A stretch of DNA of 64,000 nt. Source: Oscheius sp. JU75. Its lineage: Eukaryota > Nematoda > Chromadorea > Rhabditida > Rhabditidae. How positions within the stretch are numbered: position 1 is the stretch's first letter; every line of letters begins with the position of its first letter. Below are positions 44,124-58,364 of this stretch, one piece after another. Both the position numbers and the translations under genes were made by a program. The stretch spans positions 8,816,501-8,880,500 of the forward strand of contig JASJZC010000002.1 in assembly GCA_037178855.1 (NCBI GenBank), read 5' to 3'. Under the pieces are notes generated by a model that worked only from the letters and a program-made list of their open reading frames with translations, was not told where the DNA came from and ran no database searches.

Positions 44124-47100
44124 ATGAAAACTCGAAGATCGACGAAGGAGATCAAATCAGAGCCTGTAGACGAGGAACAGCGTTAGTTTTTCGGTTATTA
44201 TTTCATTAAGAAAAACCAAATTTTCAGCTCAGGCCGTCTCGTCAAGCGTCATAAAAAAGGAGGAGGCCAGGGAGGAGCAGAAGGAGCCCGAAGAGAAATG
44301 CCTGGTCTGCTACAAACAGTAGGCTCTCTCAAAATTTCCGAAAAACTTTCACAAAATTTCCAGAATAACTAATCCGTCGAGACTAGACACCTGCAACCAC
44401 CCGATCTGCGTCGAATGCATGAAGTTGTGGCTCGAGCACGCCATGTCCTGCTGCACTTGCCGAGCCGAGCCGAAGGATCATGTAATCGTCAATGAGGGCC
44501 GTCCCAATGAGTACACGTACGTTTTTACAATCTTTTCTCAATGAAATATTGTTTTAGGATCTCGATCACGGAGATCGTGAGGACCAAGGAGAGGAGACAG
44601 CGCCTGGAAGCCGGGCAGAGCGTCCCTCTGACACTGGAACGAGCCATTATCCGCAAGGCCAAGCACGAGTACCAGGCCGAGATTGAAAGAATCAACAAGT
44701 GAGTCGCTTTTATCAAATTTTGAGAGTTTGCATTTCTTGGCAAGCAAGTGCTAAAAACCTTAAACATTTGTCGTACAAATTGGTCAAGCACATTGGACAC
44801 AGTTAGACAGCTCCGAGGCCACAACCGCTGTTCTTAAACTGTTCTGAAGAACAGCAACAATAAGGGATTACATGGGTTCGGAACCTCTAATTTCCAGGTC
44901 CGATTCGGTGCTTGCCGCACAAAGCGAGCCAGAGACGATGTGATTACATCAGAGAGAAACCCATTCAAATAATCAATTTTCAGCACTGCCCCTATTGCAC
45001 ACCGCGGCCGCGGAGCCGTCAGAAGACCCCAAAATGATCAGAGGAAGAGGTACCGCGAACTGGTCGAGGCCCAGAATGTCCTCAACGTTCTACTCGATGA
45101 AACGGACAGGTTAGCCCTCTTTTTTTACAACCTGAATTCATCACGAATGCAGAAAAAACATCGTTTCTAATCGCCACTTCCGCAAACTCATCTACCAGTA
45201 CAACTGTCGATGGTACTCGGCCTCTGAGGGTATAGGAACCAGCTATACCCCGAACAACGTGCGCGAAAACGACGAGGCTGAGGCGGAACGTCTACGCCCG
45301 TTCATTCAGAAGGAGCTCGACTTTGTGAACTACGTGAGTACCCTCGTTTTAGCTTTACATAGGACGAAAAATTGGAATTATAATCGCGGAGCACATACAT
45401 GTGCGCACGGACCGGATTTAAATTTCGTATCTCACTTACGACGAAAAATCACCTAGAACAACTCAAAAGAAAAAAAAAAGTGGGGGATTTGAATTGGCGC
45501 CACATTGCGGGGCCCAAAATCGGACAGAAACGCAGGCGCTGAATTTCGAACCGTACCGGAGCAGGTGGTCCGCGCGCACATGTAAGGCGGAGAATGACAG
45601 AAATACTGGTCCCATGGGTTCGGAACCTCTAAGTTCCAGGTCCGATTCGGTGCTTTCCGCACAAAGCGAGCCAGAGACGACATGGCGAAGACAATCTTCT
45701 CCCGACTAAAGGACATGCCTATCCATACGCCGACCCTCCACACGATGCTAGTGGTGGAGCTGGGAATCGACATGAGGCACGCGGAGCGTCTCCAGCACGA
45801 ACTCTTCAGCTTCGCCGCCAGCCGACTGTCCGAGGAGGAATTTTACGCGATTTCTTGCTACAAGTAAGCCCATTTTAACTTTTTTTCAAAGCCTTTCATT
45901 TCAGATTACCGAACGTGGTCGGCCAGTTGAACGACTTTGCTGTGGGCGGGCTGAACCAGATGCCGCAGCAGCAACCTCCGGCCGTCGTCACTCTGGACGA
46001 CGAACCGATGACGATCGAGGACGATGACGACGTGATGGTGGTGGAATCTCTCTCCACCCCAAGGGTCCTTTCAGAGAGCAACTATGTGAGAGTACGTTTT
46101 TACAAGTTTTTAGTATTCAATGCTTTGTAAACAGCGAGCAATTCGACTGGATTGGCGATGAGTTTATACTATGATAAAAGGCTTGACGGTTGGCACTTCA
46201 TTCCTGTTTTCAAAGCAGTATAATGGTGAAAACAACTTTTACCAACCAAAATAGACAGTTGCTTTGAAAACAGTTCGACTTTTCTGGGAAGCTTTTGATG
46301 GGGTCACACTTGAAGTCGAAGTTGAAAATAGGCTGGACGACTGATCTCTTGCCTCAAACCTGCGTTTTGTTCCTATCCTGGTCCCGTCTGAAAAATCACC
46401 AAGGAGGGCCCTTTTGTCAAACTCGGGCATGGAAGGGAGAGTTGCGCAAATTGCGAAAAAAAATCAAGGAAGATCCTTTGAGGGAAGTGAGGGGGTCGCG
46501 CAAAAGTGTGAGACCACAAAAATTCAGTTTACCCCTGCCTTAGCAGCATCGTAGGGACCATATTCAAGAAAAATAACGGATAACCCGGAAATCAGTAGAG
46601 ACTTTCGGTCAATTTATACACTTCTCTCTATCACCTCGATTCCTCAATTAATACCGTAACCATCCGGCCGGACCATGCGCGCTTTTTAACGTCCGGACTA
46701 CCATTTTCTGTCTCTAGACATGAAACTTACTAATTGCCATTTTTTAGGAAGAGCACCGCGAGTCGCCGGATAGAGATGCTGCTCTCTACGCTCGTCCTGG
46801 CTGTCTGGTCAACTTTGCTGCGCCGGCCTTCTTCCCACATTCTGCCATCCAATACACTAATTTCGGCTTTGGGGTGCCTGAAATTTCAACACGGTTCTCG
46901 CATCGTCCGCCTCCACAGCTCGCCGCGCCGCCGCAGATCGCCCAAGTATTCACCATCGATGACACCTCCGAGCCGGACACCGCCGAGTCAGTCTTTCCTC
47001 ATTTTTCAGGTTAAAAAGACCAATTTTAGAGCTGCAATTGTTCTGGATGACGGCCCCTCATCGTCGGGCGGAGGTGCCCAGGAGCGTCCGAAGCGTCCTT

Positions 47101-48017
47101 TCGAGTCCCAGTCCCAGCAGGAGCCGATTCTGCTCGATGATAGCTGCTGCACGGAGCCATCGCAGGACAGTCAGCAGGACGATGACGATGACGGCCGCTT
47201 CTCGAAGAGGAAGGCCGACAGACATCAAAAGGGTCTCGAGAAGCAGATTCGCAGAATGAGGGAGACGCAAGACTTTAGGAGGTATTTTTGGTCTTTTTAC
47301 AGTTCTAGGGCGTTTCATAAAGGTCAAGAGAGGCTGAAAATTATAGAACAACGTTGATTCCCTAATGTTGTTGTTGTTCAAAGTCAGGCCGACTCCCAAA
47401 ACTAACTCTAAAATTGTATTGTACTCTTCCCAGTACATAGAGGTCTCAAACCACCGCGTTTTGAGGCAACTGAGCTCTGGAGTTTACAAAACGGCTCCTT
47501 TTTAGTATTAGTTAGTTAAAAAATCTTGCCCTACGTTCTGTGACATGATTACTAGTTATTAGAAGCATGAAATAGTGAGACGCACTGCGAGGTAACCGAT
47601 GACCAAAGAATTCTGAATAACGCTTATTCTAGTCCACAAACCTGTTACGTACACCAGTCTGATAAAGGTGGTACCAGAAAATGCGAAACTACAAGTTACA
47701 TGGCTCACTCTGACCCGTGGCGCCTGGTTCAGGACTACCCAAAAATTTTGGACTGCAGGAAATCCGTGCACTCCTGCCGCAAACCCTCAAGAAAGACGCT
47801 GTTTTTTTTGTATCACTCTAACGACTCTCTTTTCAGTATGATCAGCTGGATGAACGAGCAGACGAGGAAGATGGAGACAGAGATGCGAGGACGCGGCGAG
47901 CAGCCTCCAGTCTTCAGAACCCGCTCCGGATCGACGAGACGAGGAGAGGAGAGAGGTGGTGCCAGACGCTATCCGAGGCACGGCACTGATCATCGTCCAT
48001 CATCCCGTCGTCACTAA
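44124..48017 (+). CDS. RING-finger E3 ligase-like protein with multiple SUMO-interaction-like motifs
   Basis: About ten exons. ATG 44124 lies immediately after TTTTCAG, so the mRNA is probably trans-spliced at the start codon. The RING is near residues 40-85: CLVCYKQITNPSRLDTCNHP, then ICVECMKLW and CCTC, a C3HC4 arrangement. A charged helical region resembling Topors/PHRF1-type proteins follows (RHFRKLIYQYNCRWY, LRPFIQKELDFV, LSEEEFYAISCYK). The C-terminal half has hydrophobic-acidic motifs typical of SUMO binding: VVTLDDE, VMVVES, VFTIDD, AIVLDDG and PILLDDS. It ends basic (KRKADRHQKGLEKQIRR, then Arg/Gly-rich) with TAA at 48015-48017. Introns 4 and 6 carry copies of one repeat. The RING is firm; the SUMO-targeted role is inferred. 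The exon edge near 45690 is the least certain. Confidence 0.8.
44868..44943 (+). repeat. Intronic repeat copy 1 (pair with 45612-45682)
   Basis: ATGGGTTCGGAACCTCTAA and GGTCCGATTCGGTGCTT recur at 45612-45682 with few differences, in another intron of the same gene. Confidence 0.7.
45612..45682 (+). repeat. Intronic repeat copy 2 (pair with 44868-44943)
   Basis: Same order of landmarks, ending CGCACAAAGCGAGCCAGAGA in both copies. The copy ends just before the exon that follows. Confidence 0.7.
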
Positions 48018-51127
<3,110 letters not shown>

Positions 51128-51393
51128 AGAAGTCTCTTCCCCCACTCTACGTGTCTACCGGATCAACCCTCAATGCCCCCTCCCCTTCTTCAGCTTCTGT
51201 ACCTATGTAGCAGTTCACTTTTTGTAACTCTGTAGCGCGAGTCAGCCAAGAAAAAATTGTAAATACGTCACCGACGGTTTCTTTATCATCTCAGCGAGGG
51301 ATTGTATAGGAGCTTCTTCTTCTATCAAACGCCGCGCGGATCCCTCCCTTTTCTTCTTTGGTAAACATTTTGTAAATAAGTTTTGTATGTCTG

Positions 51394-51399
51394 AATAAA
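51394..51399 (+). terminator. Polyadenylation signal of lgg-1
   Basis: AATAAA about 267 bp after the stop codon, the longest 3'UTR inferred in this window. Confidence 0.55.
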
Positions 51400-51594
51400 A
51401 TCTTCAAAATCATGAACTTCTGGTACTAGAATGTGTTCAGAGAGCGGTGAAACAGTCGTCGAGAAGTACCTGGAAACTCTGCCTCTCTGTCTCTATCGCT
51501 GTGACTGTCAAGGTCTCGCTTCTCGGGAAAACTCAAGAAGCGATGCAATAGCATTCCATTGATAGTTCATTCACAAACGCAGCAATATTTCTAG

Positions 51595-52853
51595 ATGGAA
51601 GATATTCTCCGCTGTGCCTATGTCCTTCCCAAGAAGAACAGGCGCTGTCGAATGCTGGTCAAGGAGGGCAACATCTACTGTGGAGAGCATGCTGTCCACT
51701 CTGCGAAAAATGAGTCTAGGATTCTCTGTCCCAACGACCCCAAGCATACTGTGATAAGGGAGGAGCTGAAGAAACATCTGAAAAAGTGCAATGCTCGAGT
51801 GATCGAGAAACCATGGATCGTGGAAAACATTAATGCTATGGTCAAGGAGACCAAATCCTTTGAGAAGATTGACAGAAGACCGACCGTGGAGGAAATTGAG
51901 GCCGTGATGGTGAAGATTGACTTATGTTACGAGAGGATAGAAGCGGACATTGCTAAAGAGGTGAGACAGACAGAGAGAGATAGAGACAACTCTTCCAGGT
52001 TCTGTCCATACCCGAGATCGAAGCAGCCAAGATCGAAGCAGTCGGTCCTGATCGCAAGAAAGAGCTTGCCCAGCTCAGTTCAATCATCGGCCATGCGCAG
52101 CAGAACAAAGTCCTCATGAATTCTTCCGATAACGTGGTGGTCGAGCTCGGTGCCGGGAAGGGATACTTAACCTACTGGATGTCGAAGAAGGCTCCTAGAG
52201 CACACTACTTGTTGGTGGACCGGAGTGGGATGAGGAACAAGTACGACAATCGAGCGCAACACGAGGATCCGACTGTCAGCTTCACGCGACTTCGATGCTC
52301 TGTTGAGCATCTGGACTTGGCGAGTGTGCCGGCCTTGAAGGTAGGAGGACTTTCACTGTCACTGTCACTATCACTATGTCGCTGCCTCCGTCTCTTTCTT
52401 CTCCCAATACTAACTTTTCAGGATGCGAAACATGCGGCAATCACCTGGAAGCATCTCTGTGGCAGTGGAACCGATGCCGCGATCCGCTGCTTCCGTACAG
52501 GACACGAGAGAGGTCTCCCGATTGAGGGATTTATCTTGGCGCCTTGTTGCAATCACAAGAGTCGCATCGATGAATACTGCGGACTGGCCTTTCTAGAAGT
52601 CAATGACCTGGCCTCGGCTGGAGACTTTGCTGCCCTCCGACACGCTGCAACCTGGGCAACATGCGGCTTTGAGGAAGGCGAGGAGGTGAAGGAAGAGGAC
52701 CGCGACAAGCTGCGACGAGGACGCATGGCCAAGAAGATTCTGGAATATGGCAGGGCCGAGTATTTGAGATCGTTGGGCTACGAATGCCGCCTCGTGGAAT
52801 ACATTGAGAGCTCGGTGACACCGGAGAACATGCTCTTAGTTGGATCCAGATAA
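51595..52853 (+). CDS. trmt-13: tRNA:m4X modification enzyme TRMT13 (Trm13), 2'-O-methyltransferase
   Basis: Three exons (51595-51960, 51999-52340, 52422-52853) close to 379 residues. The N-terminal CCCH-type finger reads CAYVLPKKNRRCRMLVKEGN then YCGEH. A CHHC finger of the U11-48K/Trm13 type follows (LCPNDPKHTVIREELKKHLK then KC). The methyltransferase core has NVVVELGAGKGYLTYWMSKK (SAM-binding loop), VDRSGMRNK, and FILAPCCNHKSR, typical of Trm13. It methylates the 2'-OH of position 4 in certain tRNAs. ATG follows directly after a TTTCTAG acceptor, so it is probably trans-spliced; with lgg-1 upstream it may be the second gene of an operon. AATAAA is at 52903-52908. Confidence 0.95.
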
Positions 52854-52902
52854 TCGGAGGAATAGATGGGAAATTGTTTTTGATAGGTGTTTGTTGGTGA
52901 CT

Positions 52903-52908
52903 AATAAA
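52903..52908 (+). terminator. Polyadenylation signal of TRMT13
   Basis: AATAAA 50 bp after the stop. Confidence 0.55.
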
Positions 52909-53063
52909 GTTTTCATGGTTTCGAAGCTTAAAGAGAATGAGAAACAGAAGGACAGAAACTCAGAGAGACAGAAAAGCAGAGACACAAAGAGACGTATAGA
53001 GTCTCATTGTCAGTCTCTCTGTCTTTCTAAACATCAAATCAAGTCTGTTCGGGTAACAAAAGT

Positions 53064-53069
53064 TTTATT
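53064..53069 (-). terminator. Polyadenylation signal of the minus-strand collagen
   Basis: TTTATT on the plus strand, 38 bp past the stop at 53108; it converges with the TRMT13 signal about 155 bp away. Confidence 0.5.
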
Positions 53070-53107
53070 GCACTTTACCAAATAAATTATCCAGTCTCTC
53101 TCTGTGC

Positions 53108-54289
53108 TTAATAGCCAGGAGGAGTACGAGGAGTGGGGCAGTGGAAACAGTCTCCGTTGGATCCACGGCTTCCAAGAGGACCAGGTCCGCCGGAGGTTCC
53201 CTTGCGTCCAGGTCTTCCTTGGCGTCCCTTGTCTCCGCTCTCTCCCTTGGGTCCAGGAATAACAGCTCCGGTACGTCCCTTGGGTCCACGCTCTCCCTGT
53301 CTTCCCTGAGGTCCAGGGGCTCCAGGAGGTCCGGGGGGTCCATTGACATTGACAACACGGCCATCGTCTCCCTGGAAACAGTTTGGGTATGGTTCACAGA
53401 GAGATAGAGAGACAGACAGTGACAGAGACAGAGACAGCAACTCACCTTCTTTCCCTTGGGTCCCTGAACTCCGGGCTCTCCCATAGGTCCAGCAGGTCCG
53501 ACCATGCCGGGCTCTCCACGGCGTCCGTCGACTCCAGAGAGTCCAGGAGATCCACGAGGTCCCTGAGGTCCCTTGGCTCCGGCGTCTCCAGGAGGTCCGG
53601 CAGCTCCAGGTGGGCAGATGACACAGGGCTCGGACTGGAGACCATCGCTGGGAGCGACGCCACCGTCCTTTCCTCCATTTCCATCGTTTCCAGCGCTACC
53701 ATCCTGACCGTCCTTTCCATCATCTCCAGGAGGTCCGGGAGGGCCGGCAGGTCCCTGTTGGCAGGTGCAGCATTGAGGAGCAGGCTCGGCATTGACGACT
53801 GGGCCGTATCCGTTGCTCGGGGGAGGAGCAGGGGCATATCCAGGCTCTGTAGCAGGGGCTCCGTATTCGGCTCCACCTCCAGTTCCGCTGTTGGGAACCC
53901 AGTGACCGAACTGCCAGCCACGCTTCTGACGTTGTTGGACGGGAGTGCGGACAGACATGGCGACCATCAGATCGCGGGTGCGGGACTTGCAGAAGTCAGT
54001 CTCGGAGATGACGGTGGACTGAAGGTTCTGGACGTAGCTGTAGAGCATGGGCAGAGCCAGGACCGAAACAATGACGGCCGTGGTGGAAATAACCACAGAG
54101 AAGAAGGCGATGCGGCGCATTTGCCTGGAAAGGGTTGATTGACAGAGTGACAGAGAGACAGATATACAGAGAGATAGAGAGATAAAGAAGTAAAGAGATA
54201 GAGAGCCTGATAGACAAAGAGACATATAGTGGCACTTAGTAAAAGCTACAGTATACTCACCTGTGCTGATCGGTGTCCTTTCCCTCCAT
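53108..54289 (-). CDS. Cuticle collagen, 323 residues
   Basis: Three exons (54289-54261, 54124-53446, 53371-53108) close in frame to TAA at 53108-53110. The N-terminus [14 protein letters not shown] leads into the hydrophobic segment [21 protein letters not shown] subtilisin/furin-type site RQKR follows before the mature part [15 protein letters not shown]. Gly-X-Y blocks are flanked by cysteine groups ([23 protein letters not shown]) and the protein ends [14 protein letters not shown]. It should be a secreted structural collagen of the nematode cuticle, cross-linked through cysteines and tyrosines. It is a paralog of the collagen at 56954 with matching termini, in divergent orientation. Confidence 0.95.
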
Positions 54290-54332
54290 GGCGCTGTCGG
54301 GACTGGGCAGACACCCGGACTCTAGATCTCTC

Positions 54333-54339
54333 TTATATA
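54333..54339 (-). promoter_or_regulatory. TATA box of the minus-strand collagen
   Basis: Minus-strand TATATAA lies about 44 bp upstream of the ATG, flanked by AAG and GAG. This is consistent with a short 5'UTR and strong stage-regulated transcription. Confidence 0.5.
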
Positions 54340-54502
54340 CTTGGAGATCTCTTTGTCCTTGACTCAGACCGGGATATGGTCGAGATAACGGGAGATATGC
54401 AAATGCGCACGGGACACCCTTTCCATAAACACTGGACTATTGAGAAAAGATTCATTTGGCACTGTATACAAACGTAATTTCACTGTCTTTAGTCTCCATA
54501 AG

Positions 54503-54590
54503 TCTTTTGAGAAGAATGACAGAAGACCGACAGCGGAGGAAATTGAAGTCGTGACGCAGAAGATTGCCTAATGTTACGGGAAGATTGGAG
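54503..54590 (+). pseudogene. Duplicated TRMT13 exon-1 fragment
   Basis: This roughly 90-bp stretch matches 51857-51945 of TRMT13 (landmarks CTTTTGAGAAGA, TGACAGAAGACCGAC, GGAGGAAATTGA, ATGTTACG, GATTGGAGCG versus GGATAGAAGCG). A codon change creates an in-frame TAA in GCCTAATGTTACG. It is isolated in the collagen spacer and not part of a gene. Confidence 0.8.
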
Positions 54591-54926
54591 CGAGTCGAGT
54601 CCTGAGGCCGACTCGAGTCGTGTCGAGTGGGGTCCGACTGACATTGAAAAATTCGGTTTTTTTTTCTTCCCCAAAGCAGTGAATGAATATGAATAAGGCA
54701 TAAATTGCTCAAACAAAGAGTAAATCGGACGTTTACCGTTGTGGGAACACCATTTTAGGGTATTTGGCTCGGATCGACTCGAACTATACCTCGAGGCGGG
54801 TCGCCCAGGTATAGTCCGGAGAGACAGGAACCATGGACATCAGTTCGACAGAGGAGAAAGGAACGAGAGTTGCAGTGACTGGTTGCAAGGCTTAGCGATT
54901 CCTTTGTTGAAGTTCTAAAAACGTTT

Positions 54927-54929
<3 letters not shown>

Positions 54930-54960
<31 letters not shown>
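54930..54960. repeat. CT dinucleotide microsatellite
   Basis: About 15 uninterrupted CT units followed by CACACA. Confidence 0.85.
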
Positions 54961-54967
<7 letters not shown>

Positions 54968-56430
54968 CTGAATGATCTTGCGAAACTTCCTCCTTGCTTT
55001 GAAGCAGGGAAATATTGTAAAATATTCAAATATAAAATTTGCGCAGATCCGAACCCGGCAGCTTTGGTAGATTACTCGATGCCTCTTACCGGCTTAATAC
55101 TCGTGTAATAGCTGTGAATGTTGATAACTTTCGGCTGAATTTCTAATTCTAAACAACCGTCCCTTAGTCTGGTCTTACGCATTGAGAACAGGCGACTGCG
55201 CCGCTTCTCCAATAGCCTACGTTCCCAGGCTCCGCCAAAAGCTGGCTTGTCAACTTAATTCTTGACATTTCATGACTTGCCAGCTATTATCTCGTGGTGA
55301 CGCACAGACGGACGGACACTATTGCACTTTAGAGAGATGCCCAAAAGTCTTTGTGTGTTTGTGTGTCTGCGTGCCTGAAGCCATTATTGGCAATAAGAGA
55401 CAGTTACTCCGTGCGCACACTAATTGTTGGCATGTCGAGTCAAAGTAGAGTCAGGTTGGAAGAGAACGCTGCTCAGGGTAGCTCGACTGGAACAGCGTCT
55501 ACCTGTCAGAAGCCCCAACGGGACATCAACCAAAATTGTCTCTTCAAAAATAGTCCTCTCCCACATTCTCACGCATTCAATTTCTTTAATAATACCAGTT
55601 CCAAGACAAGCTAGTTTTTATGCCCAGCATCCAGAGTAAACTCGATACTCCCCGAATTGTCCAGAATGGCCGATTTCACGTACATTTTCCAAGTGCTGGG
55701 GCCTGTAGGAATAGCTGGAATGAATAAGATTTGAGAGTCTAACGAAATGGACAAACTTTCTGAAGCATTTGAACCTGGTGCTGGAAAGGAATCCGTTCCA
55801 GTGCGACTGCTGGACCTCTTGAAACTATGACTCTTCTAATGAGTCGTCTGATTCTGTTCAAAAGCTTCTGAAGAGGATAAGGAGTCATAATGTGGACTGT
55901 ATTCCAGTCAGGGCCACGATACTTTAGACAATCGGTTTCCCACTATTGACTCCGGACTGTTGTGTCTCCTGTTATACAGTCGCTTTCATCGATCCCCTTG
56001 CATAGAGACTGAGAGAGATATGCGCTCTCTGATAAGGCCAGCTGACCCGCATAGTATCTGGTCGGTAATGAGAGCGTCGTTTCGCGGACGGGATGAGAGG
56101 GAGACAGAGACTGGGATCCGGTTTTGAGAAACAGTGAAAAGTAATAAGATAGTTGAAAAGTTGAATGGGACAGAATGGGTTGTGTCTCTCTATCTCTTTG
56201 TCTCTCTGTCTATCTTCCTGTTTCTCTGTCTTTAAGTCTCAGAGCAAAAAACGACAATTTGCGACTCTTTGAGTTTGAGTTTTAGACAGTTTGCTCTTCG
56301 TTTTTTCTGGCTCCAGATGGTCGTCTTCTACAGCGCTCTCCAAGGTCAGTTTGTTCTATTTTTGACAGTAGACACTACTGACAGTGACAGTTTGACAAAA
56401 GGCCAAATTGTTGAGAGCAGGCAAAAGTGA

Positions 56431-56540
56431 CAGCTAGCTCGTGAATCCGCCACTTGCCATCGTCAAGATGGTGTCATGTCCGGTCTTCCTGGCTTCTTTG
56501 GTGTCTCGAGAATACACAGCGGTGTTTGGTATAGTTCTCG
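56431..56540. repeat. Dispersed repeat, copy 2 (pair with 11691-11810)
   Basis: Landmarks AGCTCGTGAATCCGCCACTT, AAGATGG and CACAGCGGTGTTTGGTATAG recur in the same order as at 11691-11810. Confidence 0.65.
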
Positions 56541-56953
56541 AGACCCTTTGAAGTCGAGAAAGAAGACTGATAGTTCTCTCTTCCTGCGCAAAATATCATT
56601 TGTTGATAGGCTGTTAGACTCATAAACCGTCCAAATGTTCTTATTGTTCGATTTGTTCAGGAACTCTGCTGAACTCCATCCTGAGGATTTGTCGATTCAC
56701 GATAGCGTACGAAGAAGTTTACACTGTGAAAATGTGTCTTTGTCTCTGTCCTCTGTATTCAGTCCCACAGCAGCTATAAACCTAGCATTCCGACAGCTAC
56801 CAAGCTCTCTCTGTCGTTTTCACTGCCCCGATCCGGGTTCTACCAAAGTCAAGGAACCAGTTAACCGTAGGCGGCCGAAAGGAGAAGGATAAAAGGGGCA
56901 ACGAGTAAGCTTCTTGTCTCCGTCCCACCCTCTACTCCCCACTCCAAAAGATA

Positions 56954-58070
56954 ATGGACCCGCTCAAGGAGCGGGTTGAAAACATGAAACGTGTGGCCTT
57001 TTTTGCCGTCGTTGTCTCTACAGCCGCCGTCATCGCGTCCATCGTCACTCTGCCCATGCTCTACAGCTATGTCCAGTCATTCCAGTCACATCTGATCGTG
57101 GAGACCGAATACTGCAAGGTAGGATCAACCTTAAAGCTATATGACAGCCCATTTTAGACCAGAGCCCGTGACATGTGGGTTGAGATGCAGGTCCTTCACC
57201 GCACTGGCATTCCGAGGTCCAAGAGGGAGGCTGGAACCTGGCTCTTCGGCCAATTCGTTCCGGACAGTGGAACCGGAGGTGGCGGAGGAGGAGGCTACAA
57301 CCAGGGTGGTGATGCATACAATGCAGCCACCGGAGGTGGTGCTCAAGACGCTGGCCCGGCTTGCTGTCCCTGTCAGCAGGGTGAGTGGGACGGAGAGACA
57401 GAGAGACAGAGAGATAGAGAGATAGAGAGACAGATAACAACGACTTTCTTTCAGGACCGGCTGGACCCCCAGGTCCTCCTGGAGACGACGGTCCTCACGG
57501 AAACGATGGTCTTCACGGAGCTCCCGGAGCTCCCGGCAAAGAAGGACAGGTTCTGTCCTCGGCTATCGCTCCCTCTGAACCATGCATTATCTGTCCTCCT
57601 GGTCCACAGGGCCCAACTGGAATGCAAGGACCCAAGGGACCTCCCGGACCCAAGGGCAAATCTGCTGATCGTGCTTCTGATGGCAAGCCTGGAGAGCCCG
57701 GCATGATTGGACCTCCTGGCCCGCCTGGAGGAGTTGGTGAGCCCGGACCCCCAGGTCCAGCTGGACAGCCCGGTCGCACCGTACAGGTCAACGGACCTGC
57801 CGGACCTGCTGGACCTCGTGGACCTAAGGGCCCGCCCGGACCCAAAGGACTGCCAGGAATTGATGGAACTACCTATCCTGGAGACCAAGGAAACGTTGGA
57901 GATCAGGGCAACCCCGGTCCTCAAGGAAATCCTGGCCCTCAGGGACCTCCCGGTCCTCCTGGTCCCCAAGGTACGCATTTCTCTCATTTTGGAGTAAAAG
58001 GCTGTCATTTGCAGGAGAAGAAGGCAGCTGTGATCACTGCCCTGAGCCTCGTACACCTCCCGGATATTAA
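56954..58070 (+). CDS. Cuticle collagen, 319 residues
   Basis: Four exons (56954-57118, 57158-57380, 57455-57970, 58015-58070) close in frame. [13 protein letters not shown] leads into the membrane segment [20 protein letters not shown], then [13 protein letters not shown], which is nearly the same in the other collagen. The cleavage site is RSKR. Cysteine groups are [11 protein letters not shown] and [12 protein letters not shown], with Gly-X-Y blocks between and after (interruptions at [11 protein letters not shown] and TVQVNGPAG), and the C-terminus is [14 protein letters not shown]. It is a secreted cuticle structural protein. Strong identity of both ends to the collagen at 53108 marks a local, inverted duplication. 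Confidence 0.95.
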
Positions 58071-58364
58071 GTCCGACCCGATCTTACCATATAGTTCCGC
58101 CCAATCTCGCTCGACTAATAATGAAAATCGCTCGCTCATCATGTGTTTATTACATTGAGATCAGTCATTACCGGTTCCTGCAACCCGTAGTCGGATCATT
58201 TGGTCAGATCTTCTAGCGTACTCTGTTCATACGTATATGGAGATGGGGACTGGGTGCTCGACTCTCGTCAGGCAGGTCAGACACCAGGGTTCGCGTCCTG
58301 GACTTAGCGATACCGAACAGTGTGCCTCTTCTGGAAGGATACTGTAACTGCCTATAGAAAATGT

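Larger units (their letters stand above)
54290..56953. other. Collagen-collagen divergent spacer
   Basis: About 2.66 kb between two divergent collagen starts. It contains the TRMT13 fragment, the CT microsatellite, the dispersed repeat at 56431-56540, and a TATA-like GATAAAAG at 56888-56895 about 60 bp before the second collagen. No full gene is seen. Confidence 0.5.

Noticed and set aside
53141-54138. Ser/Arg-rich frames opposite the minus-strand collagen
   Set aside because: Antisense shadows of Gly-X-Y repeats.
57451-58056. Minus-strand frame opposite the second collagen
   Set aside because: Antisense shadow of collagen repeats.
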